Assembly (NCBI RefSeq): GCF_030733265.1 | Contig: NZ_JASHJI010000004.1 | Location: 124,001 to 188,000 of the forward strand | Length of the DNA stretch: 64,000 bases | Source: Roseibium sp. MMSF_3412 | GTDB taxonomy: Bacteria > Pseudomonadota > Alphaproteobacteria > Rhizobiales > Stappiaceae | Reading direction: 5' to 3' | Part shown: in pieces, positions 7,781 to 18,059 of the stretch | Layout of the letters: every line of letters begins with the position of its first letter | Numbering within the stretch: the stretch's first letter is position 1 | The notes under the pieces: generated by a model | Database searches by the model: none | Seen by the model: the letters and a program-made list of their open reading frames with translations, nothing else | What the model was told of the DNA's origin: nothing | Position numbers and translations under genes: made by a program

Positions 7781-9283
7781 TCAATCCGGCACGACAAATT
7801 CCCGCTTGGAGGCGTAGTCGCGCACCCTCACCTTGTCGCCATCGCGTTCAAGGCGCAGCATGGTCCAGCCGTCCGCCGGAAGACGGCAGGAATGACGCCC
7901 CATCACGCAAGGCAGTTGCGGTGTCCGCCTGTAGGTGACGTTATCCGACAACGCCTTGGCGATATCGGTGTGGCCCTTGAGATAGGCGAACAACGTGTAC
8001 GGGCTCAAGTACCAGACCTCGTCATCGCGCAGTTCTTCCAGTTCCTCGGCACGGGCGAGCGGAAACTTTCGCCCCCATGTCCAGGAAATCGCATCGCGGG
8101 TCTGATGGTCGAGATAATGGTGCCCCATGGTCTCGTCGATAAAGACCCGCTTTTGCGCGCCGATATCGGACCGGTAATCAAGGGCAGCCGCATCCCGGCC
8201 GGGCGCTCGCTCGGACAGGACGTAAAAGATCAGGAAATTGGCCGAGATGACCAGGAAAACCAGCGTATAGAGGACATATGCCGTCTTTTGGAAGCGTTTC
8301 TGCGTCACGGCATCAAGCCCGACGAGAAACACCATGGTCGCCGCAAGGTTGCGGACCAGAACCTTGTCATGCAGGAAAGCAGCAAGCCCCTGCCCAAGCG
8401 AGAGCATCAGGCAGACAAGCGCCGCCGAACGCGAAAACCGCGTCAGGACCAGACCGGCCACGGCAAAGATCGAGGCCCGGCCAAGCGCCTCGCCGTTGAT
8501 CCCGTGTCCGGTCGACCTTTGCGCATGAAAGACGATCTGCTCGATGAATTCGCGAAACTGAAAATCGATGCTGAGGGCAAAGATCAGAAGCGCCAGAAGA
8601 AGCGCCACTGCATTTTCAACCACCAGCGTCACGAGCTTCAGATCACGGGAAAGGAGCCGCCAAAGGTCATGCGCGATGATCGCGCCCAGGCTCCAGGCAA
8701 AAACCGCCGGAGAGGCAAGAGGGGCAAAGGCGAACGCCAGTTTGCCCAGGGTCCTGATTGACGAAAAGTGCGGCGCCATGTCTGCCCCGTCCCGCTCCCT
8801 TGCAGGCCAGAACAGGAGAAAGAAACCCAAAGCCCAGAAGACACAGGCCGTGATTTCGAGCCGGAACCCGGTCACGACATACATGGGAGCAAACAGAAGC
8901 GGAGTTATCAGTGCGGCTTTCGGCAGCCTCATCGCCAGGCACATTGCGGAAAAGGCAAGGGCAGTCAGAAGGAAACAGAGAAATTCGTACCCGACGACAC
9001 TGAGCCGGCTGACACCGAACAGCTCCAGGAACCGTCCGGACAGGATCAGGTGAAACCGCGTATAGAGGTGGTAGTTTTCCAGATCGGGAAACTGAACCGA
9101 AAGGAGCGGGTTGATGTGATTCCCCGTCGTGGCAACCTCGGCCGCCCAGGGTATGAAGAACAGATCGTCCACATGCGCGATGGTACGTTCAGGCCAGAAG
9201 AACACGAGCCCGGCGGCGGCGGCCAGCAACAGCCAGAGCCCCGACTGCAACATTGTCAAACGGCTGGTGTCCGCGCCTTGCAC
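7781..9283 (-). CDS. Large multi-pass membrane protein, GT-C glycosyltransferase-like
   Basis: 500 residues with about ten hydrophobic segments followed by a soluble C-terminal region from roughly residue 370. After the first membrane helix there is IAHVDDLFFIPWAAEVA. An acidic pair in that first periplasmic loop is typical of GT-C enzymes such as PMT/ArnT relatives that use polyprenyl-linked sugars, so membrane glycosyl transfer is a reasonable inference. No family name can be given with certainty. The GTG at 9283 has an AGGGGAG ribosome site seven bases upstream. An ATG ten codons later is the alternative. It is followed by no partner gene on its strand. Confidence 0.62.
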   Translation of the reverse strand: MQGADTSRLTMLQSGLWLLLAAAAGLVFFWPERTIAHVDDLFFIPWAAEVATTGNHINPLLSVQFPDLENYHLYTRFHLILSGRFLELFGVSRLSVVGYEFLCFLLTALAFSAMCLAMRLPKAALITPLLFAPMYVVTGFRLEITACVFWALGFFLLFWPARERDGADMAPHFSSIRTLGKLAFAFAPLASPAVFAWSLGAIIAHDLWRLLSRDLKLVTLVVENAVALLLALLIFALSIDFQFREFIEQIVFHAQRSTGHGINGEALGRASIFAVAGLVLTRFSRSAALVCLMLSLGQGLAAFLHDKVLVRNLAATMVFLVGLDAVTQKRFQKTAYVLYTLVFLVISANFLIFYVLSERAPGRDAAALDYRSDIGAQKRVFIDETMGHHYLDHQTRDAISWTWGRKFPLARAEELEELRDDEVWYLSPYTLFAYLKGHTDIAKALSDNVTYRRTPQLPCVMGRHSCRLPADGWTMLRLERDGDKVRVRDYASKREFVVPD

Positions 9284-9424
9284 GTGCCATCTCCCCTGGG
9301 TTCAAAGCCTTGCGCCAAACCCGAATCGTCTGGACGCACCCGGCATCGCCCACCGGCGCTAACATGCGAAGAGCGCCGCAGGCAAGGTTTCCCGCAGCGC
9401 TCCGATCTTTCAAGAACCGTGGTT

Positions 9425-10828
9425 TTAAGAGTGGATCGGTTTGGCGAAGGCACCCATCGCCGCTTCCTTGACGGCTTCCGACATGGTCGGATGCGCGTGG
9501 CAGGTGCGGCCCAGATCTTCCGAAGACCCGCCGAATTCCATCAGCACGGCCGCTTCGTGGATCATTTCGCCCGCACCGAACCCGATAATATGAACACCGA
9601 GCACCCGGTCGGTTTTGGCATCGGCCAGAACCTTCACGAACCCGTCGGTGTGGTTCATTGCACGCGCACGTCCGTTGGCCGAAAAATTGAACTTGCCGGC
9701 CTTGTACTCGACCCCGTCGGCTTTCAGCTCTTCCTCGGTCCTGCCGACAGAAGCGACTTCCGGCTGCGTATAGACCACGCCGGGGATGACATCGTAATTC
9801 ACGTGCCCGGCCTGACCCGCCAGGATCTCGGCAATCGCAACGCCTTCATCCTCGGCCTTGTGCGCCAGCATCGGCCCGGCAACAACATCACCGATGGCGT
9901 AGATGCCGTCGACATTGGTCTTGTAATGGGCATCGATCTGAACCCGGCCGCGTTCGTCCAGCGCCACGCCGGCCCCCTCCAGGCCAAGGCCTTCGGTGTA
10001 GGGACGGCGGCCGATGGCAACAAGAACGATGTCGGCTTCGATCTCCTGGGCGTCGCCACCCTTGGCAGGCTCGATGGTGACGGCCAGTCCCTTGCCCTTC
10101 TTGGCAACACCGGTGACCTTCGAGGACAGCTTGAAGGTCATGCCCTGCTTCTTCAGCATGCGCTGGAAGTTCTTCGAGACGTCGCCGTCCATGGGCCCGA
10201 GGATCTTGTCCATGAATTCGACAACCGTCACTTCGGAGCCGAGACGGTTCCAGACAGACCCGAGTTCGAGGCCGATGACGCCGCCGCCGACGACAACCAT
10301 CTTGCCGGGGATCTTGTCGAGCTCGAGCGCACCGGTCGAGGAAACGATCTGCTTTTCGTCAATCTCGACACCCGGCAGCGGCATGACATCGGAACCGGTG
10401 GCAATGACGATGTTCTTCGCCTCGACGACGGATACGCTGCCGTCATCCGCGGTTACCTCGACCTTGCCTGTTCCCAGAACCTTGCCGGTGCCGGTATGCA
10501 CATCGATCTTGTTCTTCTTCATCAGGAAGGCGACACCATTGACGTTGGCATCGACCACGTCGGTCTTGTGCTTCATCATCTCCGGCAGGTCGACCTTCGG
10601 CTTGGACACCTTGATGCCGAGCTTTTCAAATCCGTGACCGGCTTCCTCGAACATCTCGGACGCATAGAGAAGCGCCTTTGAGGGAATGCAGCCGATATTC
10701 AGGCAGGTCCCGCCGAGCGTCGCGCGTTTTTCGATAACCGCGGTTTTCAGACCGAGCTGCGCCGCCTTGATCGCGCAAACGTACCCCCCCGGGCCGGTTC
10801 CGATGACGACAAGATCATATTGGGACAT
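9425..10828 (-). CDS. lpdA: Dihydrolipoyl dehydrogenase (E3)
   Basis: A 467-residue flavoprotein with an FAD-binding GTGPGG near residue 10, the redox disulphide GGTCLNIGCIPSK (Cys42/Cys47), the NAD motif VVGGGVIGLELGSV, the second FAD segment and the C-terminal catalytic dyad region HAHPTMSEA. It reoxidises dihydrolipoamide of the 2-oxoglutarate dehydrogenase complex with NAD+ and often also serves other 2-oxoacid complexes. It is the last gene of the mdh-suc locus and is separated from sucB by an SDR and a LysE gene. Length and motifs are normal for the family. Confidence 0.97.
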   Translation of the reverse strand: MSQYDLVVIGTGPGGYVCAIKAAQLGLKTAVIEKRATLGGTCLNIGCIPSKALLYASEMFEEAGHGFEKLGIKVSKPKVDLPEMMKHKTDVVDANVNGVAFLMKKNKIDVHTGTGKVLGTGKVEVTADDGSVSVVEAKNIVIATGSDVMPLPGVEIDEKQIVSSTGALELDKIPGKMVVVGGGVIGLELGSVWNRLGSEVTVVEFMDKILGPMDGDVSKNFQRMLKKQGMTFKLSSKVTGVAKKGKGLAVTIEPAKGGDAQEIEADIVLVAIGRRPYTEGLGLEGAGVALDERGRVQIDAHYKTNVDGIYAIGDVVAGPMLAHKAEDEGVAIAEILAGQAGHVNYDVIPGVVYTQPEVASVGRTEEELKADGVEYKAGKFNFSANGRARAMNHTDGFVKVLADAKTDRVLGVHIIGFGAGEMIHEAAVLMEFGGSSEDLGRTCHAHPTMSEAVKEAAMGAFAKPIHS

Positions 10829-10870
10829 TTTGGTCGCCTTTGCCTTTTCAGTTTCAAGTCCATTCAGGAA

Positions 10871-11629
10871 TTACGGTAGGATTGCCCGGCCACCGGACAC
10901 ATCCAGGATGGCACCTGTCGTGTAGCTGGACTGGTCGGACATGAGCCAGAGAATTGCGTCCGCGACTTCATCCGCGGTGCCCGCGCGCTTCATCGGCAGT
11001 TTGGCTTCAAGCTGCGCCACGCGGTCGGGGAGCCCGCCGGAGGCATGGAGTTCCGTGTCGATGATGCCGGGACGGACAGCATTGACGCGGATGTTCTCAT
11101 CGGCAACTTCAAGCGCAAGCCCGACCGTCATCGTATCGATCGCCCCCTTGGAAGCGGCATAGTCGACATATTGCGCCGGCGACCCGAGCTTGGACCCGGC
11201 CGATGCCAGATTGACGATGCCACCGCCCTTGCCGCCATGCTTCGTCGACATCCGCCTGACGGCCTCGCGCGCGCACAGGAACGAGCCGACAACGTTGATA
11301 TTGAAGATCCGGTTGAGACGCTCGACGCTCATCTCATCGACGCGCTGGGACATGTCGACAACACCTGCATTGTTGACCAGCCCGGCAAGACGGCCGAGCT
11401 TGTCTGCCTCTTTGAAGAGATTCAGAATATCGCTTTCGCTGCCGACGTCGCCCTGAACGGCAACCGCCTTCCCGCCTTCGGCCTCGATTTCGGACACGAC
11501 CGTGTCGGCGGCGGATTTGTTGGCCGTGTAGTTGACAACGACCGTATGCCCGAGACGCGCCAGTTTTCGGCTCACACTCGCGCCGATACCCCGGCTTCCG
11601 CCCGTTACGATGACCACACTATCAGACAT
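10871..11629 (-). CDS. Short-chain dehydrogenase/reductase
   Basis: 252 residues of classical SDR fold. The cofactor motif is TGGSRGIG at the N-terminus, NNAG follows, and the catalytic Ser and YxxxK lie in SAGSKLGSPAQYVDYAASK. The ATG at 11629 has a GGAGATTG ribosome site. It lies 42 bases upstream of lpdA in the same direction, between lpdA and a LysE exporter. The NAD(P)H substrate is unknown. FabG-like 3-oxoacyl reduction is one option, but the usual fab context is absent. Confidence 0.88.
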   Translation of the reverse strand: MSDSVVIVTGGSRGIGASVSRKLARLGHTVVVNYTANKSAADTVVSEIEAEGGKAVAVQGDVGSESDILNLFKEADKLGRLAGLVNNAGVVDMSQRVDEMSVERLNRIFNINVVGSFLCAREAVRRMSTKHGGKGGGIVNLASAGSKLGSPAQYVDYAASKGAIDTMTVGLALEVADENIRVNAVRPGIIDTELHASGGLPDRVAQLEAKLPMKRAGTADEVADAILWLMSDQSSYTTGAILDVSGGRAILP

Positions 11630-11677
11630 TCAATCTCCAGAACTTTTTGGCGCGGACGTGGTCCGCAAGATATGGTT

Positions 11678-12292
11678 TTACTGCTCCGCAACAGCCAGCC
11701 GGAGCCCGAAACCTGCAAAGGCAGCCGCGATGGACCGTCTCATCCAGACCATGACACGGTCGCTTCTGAGCACCTTCTCACCGACCAGCGAGGCAAACAG
11801 ACCGTAGACGAGAAAGACGAAGAACGTCATCGCCATGAAGACGCCGCCGAGCGCCAGCATCTCGAGCGTCGGATGCGCAGCGGACGCACTGACGAACTGC
11901 GGCAGAAAAGCCAGAAAGAACACCGTCAGTTTCGGATTGAGAATGTTGATCAGAAATCCTGTGCGCGCCGTTGCGACAAAGCTCTTGCGCGCGCCCTTGT
12001 CGGCTTTCAGTTCCACCGGACCGCTGTCTTGCAGGGTCTGCCACGCCAGGTAAAGCAGATAGGCGACGCCGGCATATTTCACCACCTGGAAGACGATCGC
12101 GCTGGTGTGCATGAGCGCCGCCAGGCCGACGACGGATGCCAGGATCGCCGGAACAATCCCGAGCGTGCAGCCGATTGTGGCTGCAAGGGCGGCGCGCCGC
12201 CCTTTGCCAAGACCGACCGCGACGGTGTAAACCACCCCGGTTCCGGGAACCAGAACCACGATCAGCGCGGTTATCAGAAATTCCAGGCTCAT
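11678..12292 (-). CDS. LysE/RhtB family amino-acid exporter
   Basis: 204 residues with six hydrophobic segments. The N-terminal family signature is LITALIVVLVPGTGVVYTVAVGLGKGRRA, and a later ARTGFLINILNPKLTVFFLAFLPQFV is diagnostic of LysE translocators. It exports an amino acid or related metabolite across the inner membrane, with specificity unknown. It sits 40 bases downstream of sucB and 48 upstream of the SDR, inside the TCA locus. A second member of the family lies at 43061-43696. Confidence 0.9.
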   Translation of the reverse strand: MSLEFLITALIVVLVPGTGVVYTVAVGLGKGRRAALAATIGCTLGIVPAILASVVGLAALMHTSAIVFQVVKYAGVAYLLYLAWQTLQDSGPVELKADKGARKSFVATARTGFLINILNPKLTVFFLAFLPQFVSASAAHPTLEMLALGGVFMAMTFFVFLVYGLFASLVGEKVLRSDRVMVWMRRSIAAAFAGFGLRLAVAEQ

Positions 12293-12332
12293 GAGGTTGC
12301 CTCCATAGCCCTCGGAACGGTCCTCAACCGGA

Positions 12333-13853
12333 TCAGAGATCCAGAACCAGACGCTGCGGATCTTCCAGGCTTTCCTTGACGCGGACGAGGAAGGTCACGG
12401 CTTCCTTGCCATCGACGATCCGGTGGTCATAGGACAGCGCCAGATACATCATCGGACGGATGACCACCTGACCGTTCACGGCCATGGGACGCTCCTGGAT
12501 CTTGTGCATCCCGAGAATGCCCGACTGCGGCGCATTCAGGATCGGGGACGACATCAGCGAACCGTAGACACCGCCGTTGGAGATGGTGAAGGTGCCGCCG
12601 GTCATGTCGGCCATGCCGAGCTTGCCGTCGCGCGCCTTGCGGCCGAGATTGCCGATTTCCTTCTCAACCTCGGCAATCGACATCTGGTCGGCATCGCGCA
12701 CGACCGGAACCACGAGACCCTTGTCCGTGCCGACAGCAACGCCGATGTGGCAGAAGTTCTTGTAGATGATGTCGGTGCCGTCGATCTCGGCGTTGACTGC
12801 CGGGATCTCCTTCAGCGCATGGGTCACCGCCTTGGTGAAGAAGCCCATGAAGCCGAGCTTGACGCCGTGCTTCTTTTCGAAGAGGTCCTTGTACTGCTTG
12901 CGCAGTTCCATGACCGGGCCCATGTCCACCTCGTTGTAGGTAGTGAGCATGGCCGCCGTGTTCTGCGCGTCTTTCAGGCGGCGCGCAATGGTCTGGCGCA
13001 GCTTGGTCATGCGCACGCGCTCTTCGCGCGCCTCGTCCTGTGCCACGACCGGGCCGCGGGCGACTGGTGCCGCCGCCGGGGCGGAGGTTGCTGCCGTCGC
13101 GCCGGAAGCAATCGCCCCGATCACGTCTTCCTTCAGAACCTGGCCGCGCTTGCCGGAGCCGGCGACCTGATCCGCGGAGAGATTGTTCTCCGCCATCATC
13201 TTCTGTGCGGACGGTGCCGGCGGCATCGATGTGCCGGAAGCTGCAGCCGGGGCCGCTGAAGGCGCCGGCGCTGCTGCCGCGGGCGCAGCAACTGCGGCTG
13301 CACCTGAGGGATCGATCTGACAGAGCAGAACGCCAGGTTCGACGGTTGCACCCGTTTCAGCTGCGATCTTCACGACCGTTCCGCCAACAGGTGCCGGGAC
13401 TTCCTGCGCCGCCTTGTCCGTTTCCAGTTCGACAAGCGTGTCGTCTGCCTTGACGACATCACCGACCTTGACACTCCACTCGCCGACTTCGGCTTCTGTT
13501 ACCGATTCACCCGCGCTTGGCGTAACCACGTCGACCAGGGCCGCGCCGGCTGCGGGTGCGGCTTCTTCAGCGGCAGGAGCAGGTGCTGCAGCGGCAGGAG
13601 CTGCAGCGGCGCCGGCGCCTTCGGCGATCTGGCCAAGCAGGGCGCCGACTTCCACGGTGTCACCTTCCTTGACGACGATGCTCTCCAGCGTGCCTGCAGC
13701 CGGGGCCGGCACCTCGACGGTGACCTTGTCGGTTTCGAGCTCGACGAGCGGTTCGTCCTGGCTGACGGCGTCACCCGGCTTCTTGAACCATTGTGCGATA
13801 GTTGCTTCGGAAACGGATTCACCCAGAGTGGGCACGCGAATTTCGGTTGCCAT
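12333..13853 (-). CDS. sucB: 2-oxoglutarate dehydrogenase E2 with two lipoyl domains
   Basis: 506 residues, about 100 longer than E. coli SucB, because the lipoyl domain is duplicated. Lipoyl domain 1 has ELETDK with Lys43 and domain 2 has ELETDK with Lys147. Each is followed by an Ala/Pro linker. A peripheral subunit-binding domain (about 211-245) and the dihydrolipoyl succinyltransferase catalytic domain follow, ending with SYDHRIVDG (His477, Asp481). It transfers the succinyl group to CoA in the oxoglutarate dehydrogenase core. The ATG at 13853 follows AGAAGG. It is directly downstream of sucA (64-base gap). Duplicated lipoyl domains are known in some alphaproteobacterial E2 proteins. Confidence 0.97.
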   Translation of the reverse strand: MATEIRVPTLGESVSEATIAQWFKKPGDAVSQDEPLVELETDKVTVEVPAPAAGTLESIVVKEGDTVEVGALLGQIAEGAGAAAAPAAAAPAPAAEEAAPAAGAALVDVVTPSAGESVTEAEVGEWSVKVGDVVKADDTLVELETDKAAQEVPAPVGGTVVKIAAETGATVEPGVLLCQIDPSGAAAVAAPAAAAPAPSAAPAAASGTSMPPAPSAQKMMAENNLSADQVAGSGKRGQVLKEDVIGAIASGATAATSAPAAAPVARGPVVAQDEAREERVRMTKLRQTIARRLKDAQNTAAMLTTYNEVDMGPVMELRKQYKDLFEKKHGVKLGFMGFFTKAVTHALKEIPAVNAEIDGTDIIYKNFCHIGVAVGTDKGLVVPVVRDADQMSIAEVEKEIGNLGRKARDGKLGMADMTGGTFTISNGGVYGSLMSSPILNAPQSGILGMHKIQERPMAVNGQVVIRPMMYLALSYDHRIVDGKEAVTFLVRVKESLEDPQRLVLDL

Positions 13854-13917
13854 GGTCGCCTTCTCTTAAAATTACCCGGCCAATGTGTTGAAAGAGGGCG
13901 ATGACGCCCTCTCAAGA

Positions 13918-16905
13918 TCAGTTTCCAAGCGCCTCTTCGAGGAATGCCTGCATTTGCGCAAGATGGACCGACATCAGGCCCGTCGCGGTGGATGCCATTG
14001 CCGAGCGGCCGGCATAGCGCGGCCGCCGGTGCTTGGCGTCGATCTGCTCCAAAACCCACTCGATATACGGTTCGACGAAGAACCAGCTGCCCATGTTCTT
14101 CGGCTCTTCCTGGCACCAGACCATCTCCGCATGCGGGAAGCGGGCCAGCTCGAGCATCAGTGCCTTCTTCGGGAACGGATAAAGCTGCTCGACGCGCATC
14201 AGGTAGACATCGTCAATGCCGCGTTTTTCGCGCTCCTCGAACAGATCGAAATAGACTTTGCCCGAACACATCACGACCCGGCGGATCTTGTCGTCGGAGA
14301 CCAGCTTGCCTTCCGAGCTGAGGTTTGCACCCCAGTCGTCCCAGAGCACGCGGTGGAACGTCGTGTCGGGGCCGAGCTCGTCGATCCGCGAGACCGCTTT
14401 CTTGTGACGCAGAAGCGACTTCGGTGTCATCAGGACCAGCGGTTTACGGATGTCGCGGCGGAGCTGCCGGCGCAGGATGTGGAAGTAGTTCGACGGCGTC
14501 GAACAGTTCGCGACCTGCATGTTGTCCTCGGCACAAAGCTGAAGAAAACGTTCCAGGCGAGCGGAGGAGTGTTCCGGTCCCTGGCCCTCATAGCCGTGTG
14601 GCAAAAGGCAGACAAGACCGGACATGCGCAGCCACTTGCGTTCACCAGAGGAGATGAACTGGTCGAACAGCACCTGTGCGCCGTTGGCAAAATCGCCGAA
14701 CTGGGCTTCCCACATGGTGAGCGCGCGCGGTTCCGCCAGCGAGTAGCCGTATTCGAACCCGAGCACGGCCTCTTCGGAGAGCATCGAGTTGATGACCTCG
14801 TAGCGCTGCTGGTCGGGCGATACGTGATTGAGCGGAATGTAGCGGCTTTCGTTCTCCTGGTCGTAGAGCACCGAGTGGCGCTGCGAGAACGTGCCGCGCT
14901 CGCAGTCCTGGCCGGACAGACGCACGGGGTGTCCTTCGGCCAGAAGCGATCCGAACGCGAGCGCTTCGGCCGTTGCCCAGTCGATCCCTTCACCGGTCTC
15001 GATCATGCGCTCGCGGTGGTTCATGAAGCGCGCGATGGTGCGGTGAATGTTGAAGCCTTCCGGCACATGGGTCAGGGCGCGGCCGATGTCCTTCAGCTCG
15101 CCCATCGGAATACCGGTTTCGCCGCGGCGCGGATCTTCCTCGTCGTCGGCGCGGCGCATGCCGGCCCACTTGCCGTCAAGCCAGTCGGCCTTGTTCGGCT
15201 TGAACGCCTGACCGGCATCGAACTCGCCATCCAGGTGCTTGCGCCATTCGGCCTTCATCCGGTCGACATCTTCCTGGCTGAGCACGCCTTCCTTGATCAG
15301 GCGTTCCGAATAGCGCTGCAGCGTGGTCGCGTGCTTGCGGATCTTGCGGTACATGATCGGCTGCGTGAACGCCGGCTCGTCGCCCTCGTTGTGACCGAAA
15401 CGACGATAGCAGATCAGGTCGATCACCACCGGACGCTGGAACGTCTGGCGGAACTCGATCGCGATCTTGGCGGCGAACACGGCGGCTTCCGGATCGTCCG
15501 CGTTGACATGCAGGATCGGGGCTTCGATCACCTTGGCCATGTCGGACGGGTACGGCGAGGACCGCGAGAAGCGCGGGTTCGTCGTAAAGCCGATCTGGTT
15601 GTTGATGATGACGTGCACCGACCCGCCGGTGCGGTGGCCGCGCAGGGCCGACAGGCCGAAACACTCGGCCACGACACCCTGACCTGCAAAGGCGGCGTCG
15701 CCGTGCAGAAGGAGCGGCAGAACGGTGTTGCGTTCCACTTCCGTCGTTTCAATGAAGTTGCCGTTCTTGTCGGCGGCAAGCTGATCCTGTTTCGCCCGCG
15801 CCTTGCCGAGCACGACCGGATTGACGATTTCCAGGTGCGACGGGTTGGCGGTCAGCGACAGGTGAACGTTGTTGCCGTCGAAGGTCCGGTCGGAGGACGC
15901 GCCAAGGTGATACTTCACGTCGCCCGAGCCTTCGACTTCATCCGGCGCGTAAGAGCCGCCCTTGAACTCGTGGAAGATCGCGCGGTGCGGTTTGTTCATC
16001 ACCTGGGAGAGCACGTTCAGGCGGCCACGGTGCGCCATGCCGAGGACGATGTCCTTCAGGCCCATCTGGCCGCCGCGCTTGATGATCTGCTCCAGCGCCG
16101 GGATCAGCGCTTCACCGCCATCAAGACCGAAGCGCTTGGTGCCGGTGTATTTGACATCGAGAAACTTCTCGAAGCCTTCCGCTTCGACAAGCTTGTTGAG
16201 GATCGCCTTCTTGCCTTCCGATGTGAAGGCAACCTGCTTGTCCGGTCCCTCGATGCGCTCCTGGATCCAGGCTTTCGCCGCCGGATCGGATATATGCATG
16301 AACTCGACACCGAGCGTCGAGCAGTAGGTGCGCTTCAGAATGTCCATCATCTCGCGGATGGTGGCGTATTCCAGGCCAAGAACATGGTCGATGAAGATCT
16401 TGCGGTCCCAGTCGGCTTCCGTGAAACCGTAGGACGAGGGATGCAGTTCCTCGTGATCGCCCTTGCCGGCAAGGCCGAGCGGATCGAGATCCGCATGCAG
16501 GTGGCCGCGCATCCGGTAGGCGCGGATCATCATCAGCGCGCGAACGGAGTCGCGGGTCGACTGATGCACCTCGGCATCGGACACAGGCGCGCCCGTCGCT
16601 TCGGCCTTCTTCTTTATCTTCTCGCCGAGTTGCTGTTCGATCGGACCCCAGTTGCCGTCAAATGCGTTGACGAGATCGCCATTGGCTTCGATCGGCCAGT
16701 CCTTGCGCTTCCAGGGAGCTCCGCGCGCTTCCTTCAGCACGGCTTCCTTTTCGTCCTGAAAGGCCGCAAAGAAGTCCTGCCATTCGGCATCGACCGAATT
16801 CGGATCCGTCTTGTACTGGGCGTAGAGGTCTTCGATATAGGCTGCGTTGGCGCCGTAAAGCAACGACGTCAGTGCGAATACGTTGTTCGCTTCCTGCCGT
16901 GCCAT
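13918..16905 (-). CDS. sucA: 2-oxoglutarate dehydrogenase E1 component
   Basis: A 995-residue thiamine diphosphate enzyme of the usual OdhA/SucA length. The N-terminal E2-binding segment reads LLYGANAAYIEDLYAQYK. The protein then carries GMAHRGRLNVL, HLSLTANPSHLEIVNPVVLG, GDAAFAGQGVVAE and VHVIINNQIGFTT in the ThDP domain, and QHSVLYDQ and LPHGYEGQGPEHSS in the transketolase-like domain. It decarboxylates 2-oxoglutarate and reductively succinylates the E2 lipoyl groups. The 199-base gap to sucD is the largest in the locus, so an internal promoter is possible. A mirror open frame of similar length on the plus strand is an artefact of high GC codon structure. Confidence 0.98.
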   Translation of the reverse strand: MARQEANNVFALTSLLYGANAAYIEDLYAQYKTDPNSVDAEWQDFFAAFQDEKEAVLKEARGAPWKRKDWPIEANGDLVNAFDGNWGPIEQQLGEKIKKKAEATGAPVSDAEVHQSTRDSVRALMMIRAYRMRGHLHADLDPLGLAGKGDHEELHPSSYGFTEADWDRKIFIDHVLGLEYATIREMMDILKRTYCSTLGVEFMHISDPAAKAWIQERIEGPDKQVAFTSEGKKAILNKLVEAEGFEKFLDVKYTGTKRFGLDGGEALIPALEQIIKRGGQMGLKDIVLGMAHRGRLNVLSQVMNKPHRAIFHEFKGGSYAPDEVEGSGDVKYHLGASSDRTFDGNNVHLSLTANPSHLEIVNPVVLGKARAKQDQLAADKNGNFIETTEVERNTVLPLLLHGDAAFAGQGVVAECFGLSALRGHRTGGSVHVIINNQIGFTTNPRFSRSSPYPSDMAKVIEAPILHVNADDPEAAVFAAKIAIEFRQTFQRPVVIDLICYRRFGHNEGDEPAFTQPIMYRKIRKHATTLQRYSERLIKEGVLSQEDVDRMKAEWRKHLDGEFDAGQAFKPNKADWLDGKWAGMRRADDEEDPRRGETGIPMGELKDIGRALTHVPEGFNIHRTIARFMNHRERMIETGEGIDWATAEALAFGSLLAEGHPVRLSGQDCERGTFSQRHSVLYDQENESRYIPLNHVSPDQQRYEVINSMLSEEAVLGFEYGYSLAEPRALTMWEAQFGDFANGAQVLFDQFISSGERKWLRMSGLVCLLPHGYEGQGPEHSSARLERFLQLCAEDNMQVANCSTPSNYFHILRRQLRRDIRKPLVLMTPKSLLRHKKAVSRIDELGPDTTFHRVLWDDWGANLSSEGKLVSDDKIRRVVMCSGKVYFDLFEEREKRGIDDVYLMRVEQLYPFPKKALMLELARFPHAEMVWCQEEPKNMGSWFFVEPYIEWVLEQIDAKHRRPRYAGRSAMASTATGLMSVHLAQMQAFLEEALGN

Positions 16906-17104
16906 GTCCTTTAGCGGAGGGCTGCTCCGCCCTTTTTGTTATGGCGGGCCGAAAAAGACCCGCGGCCGGTTCCCTACAAAGACCGATGAAACACCGGCCC
17001 CTCGAAAATTGATCGCGGCACACTTGGCGCCGCAACCCATCCTTTCATCATGCAGACGGAAAGGTAAACAGTTTCCGTTGCTGTCAGCACAATTTCCTGC
17101 GTTT

Positions 17105-18010
17105 TTAGCCCTTCAAGACTTCGAGAAGTGTCTCGCCAAGCTTGGCCGGAGACGGCGAAACCTTGATACCGGCCGCTTCCATTGCCGCGATCTTGTCTTC
17201 CGCGCCGCCCTTGCCGCCGGAAATCACTGCGCCCGCATGGCCCATGGTGCGGCCCGGAGGCGCCGTGCGGCCCGCGATGAAGCCGGCCGTCGGCTTCTTG
17301 CGGCCCTTCTTGGCCTCGTCGATCAGGAACTGCGCGGCTTCTTCTTCCGCGGACCCGCCGATCTCGCCGATCATGATGATGGACTCGGTCGCGTCATCGG
17401 CGAGGAACATTTCCAGGACGTCGATGAACTCGGTTCCCTTGACCGGGTCGCCGCCGATGCCGACAGCCGTCGTCTGGCCGAGGCCCGCATTGGTGGTCTG
17501 GAAGACGGCTTCATAGGTGAGCGTACCGGAGCGCGAGACGACGCCGACGGAGCCCTTCTTGAAGATGGAGCCCGGCATGATGCCGATCTTGCATTCTTCC
17601 GGCGTCAGGATGCCCGGGCAGTTGGGGCCGAGCAGGCGGGAGTTGGACTTGTCCAGCTTTGCCTTGACCTTGACCATGTCGGCAACCGGGATGCCCTCGG
17701 TGATGCAGACGATGAACGGGACTTCCGCCTCGATCGCCTCGATGATCGCAGCGCCCGCGCCAGCCGGCGGGACGTAGATCACGGACGCATCCGCGCCGGT
17801 CGCTTCCCTGGCTTCGCCAACGCTGGCAAAGATCGGCAGCTGCGCCGCGCTTTCCACGCTGCCCCAGGTCTCGCCACCCTTCTTCGGGTGGACGCCGGCG
17901 ACCATCTTGGTGCCGTAATATTCAAGCGCCTGTTCGGTATGAAACGTGCCGGTCTTGCCGGTCAGGCCCTGAACGATGATTTTTGTGTCTTTATTAACGA
18001 GAATTGCCAT
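17105..18010 (-). CDS. sucD: Succinyl-CoA synthetase alpha subunit
   Basis: A 301-residue subunit with the N-terminal CoA-binding Rossmann fold ([19 protein letters not shown]), the LLGPNCPG segment and the phospho-histidine loop [18 protein letters not shown]. It couples succinyl-CoA hydrolysis to nucleoside triphosphate synthesis with SucC. It is separated from sucC by a small exported-protein gene, which is unusual for a pair whose products are needed in equal amounts. Confidence 0.98.
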   Translation of the reverse strand: MAILVNKDTKIIVQGLTGKTGTFHTEQALEYYGTKMVAGVHPKKGGETWGSVESAAQLPIFASVGEAREATGADASVIYVPPAGAGAAIIEAIEAEVPFIVCITEGIPVADMVKVKAKLDKSNSRLLGPNCPGILTPEECKIGIMPGSIFKKGSVGVVSRSGTLTYEAVFQTTNAGLGQTTAVGIGGDPVKGTEFIDVLEMFLADDATESIIMIGEIGGSAEEEAAQFLIDEAKKGRKKPTAGFIAGRTAPPGRTMGHAGAVISGGKGGAEDKIAAMEAAGIKVSPSPAKLGETLLEVLKG

Positions 18011-18059
18011 CTTGGCGTTCTCCTTGACTGTTCACCAAGCCGGTGAATGAACCTTGGAA

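Noticed and set aside
8768-10681. A 637-codon plus-strand open frame opposite lpdA and the membrane protein gene
   Set aside because: It crosses two real genes in antisense, has His/Arg/Asp-rich shadow composition and no known motif.
13885-16914. A 1009-codon open frame on the plus strand opposite sucA
   Set aside because: It mirrors sucA in an antisense frame, as high GC third positions produce, and its translation shows no recognisable domain while the opposite strand encodes complete E1.
16914-16940. Hairpin GCGGAG-GGCTG-CTCCGC followed by CCTTTTTG just upstream of sucA
   Set aside because: The T run is on the plus strand, and no plus-strand gene ends here. On the sucA strand there is no U tract, so it is not called a terminator.
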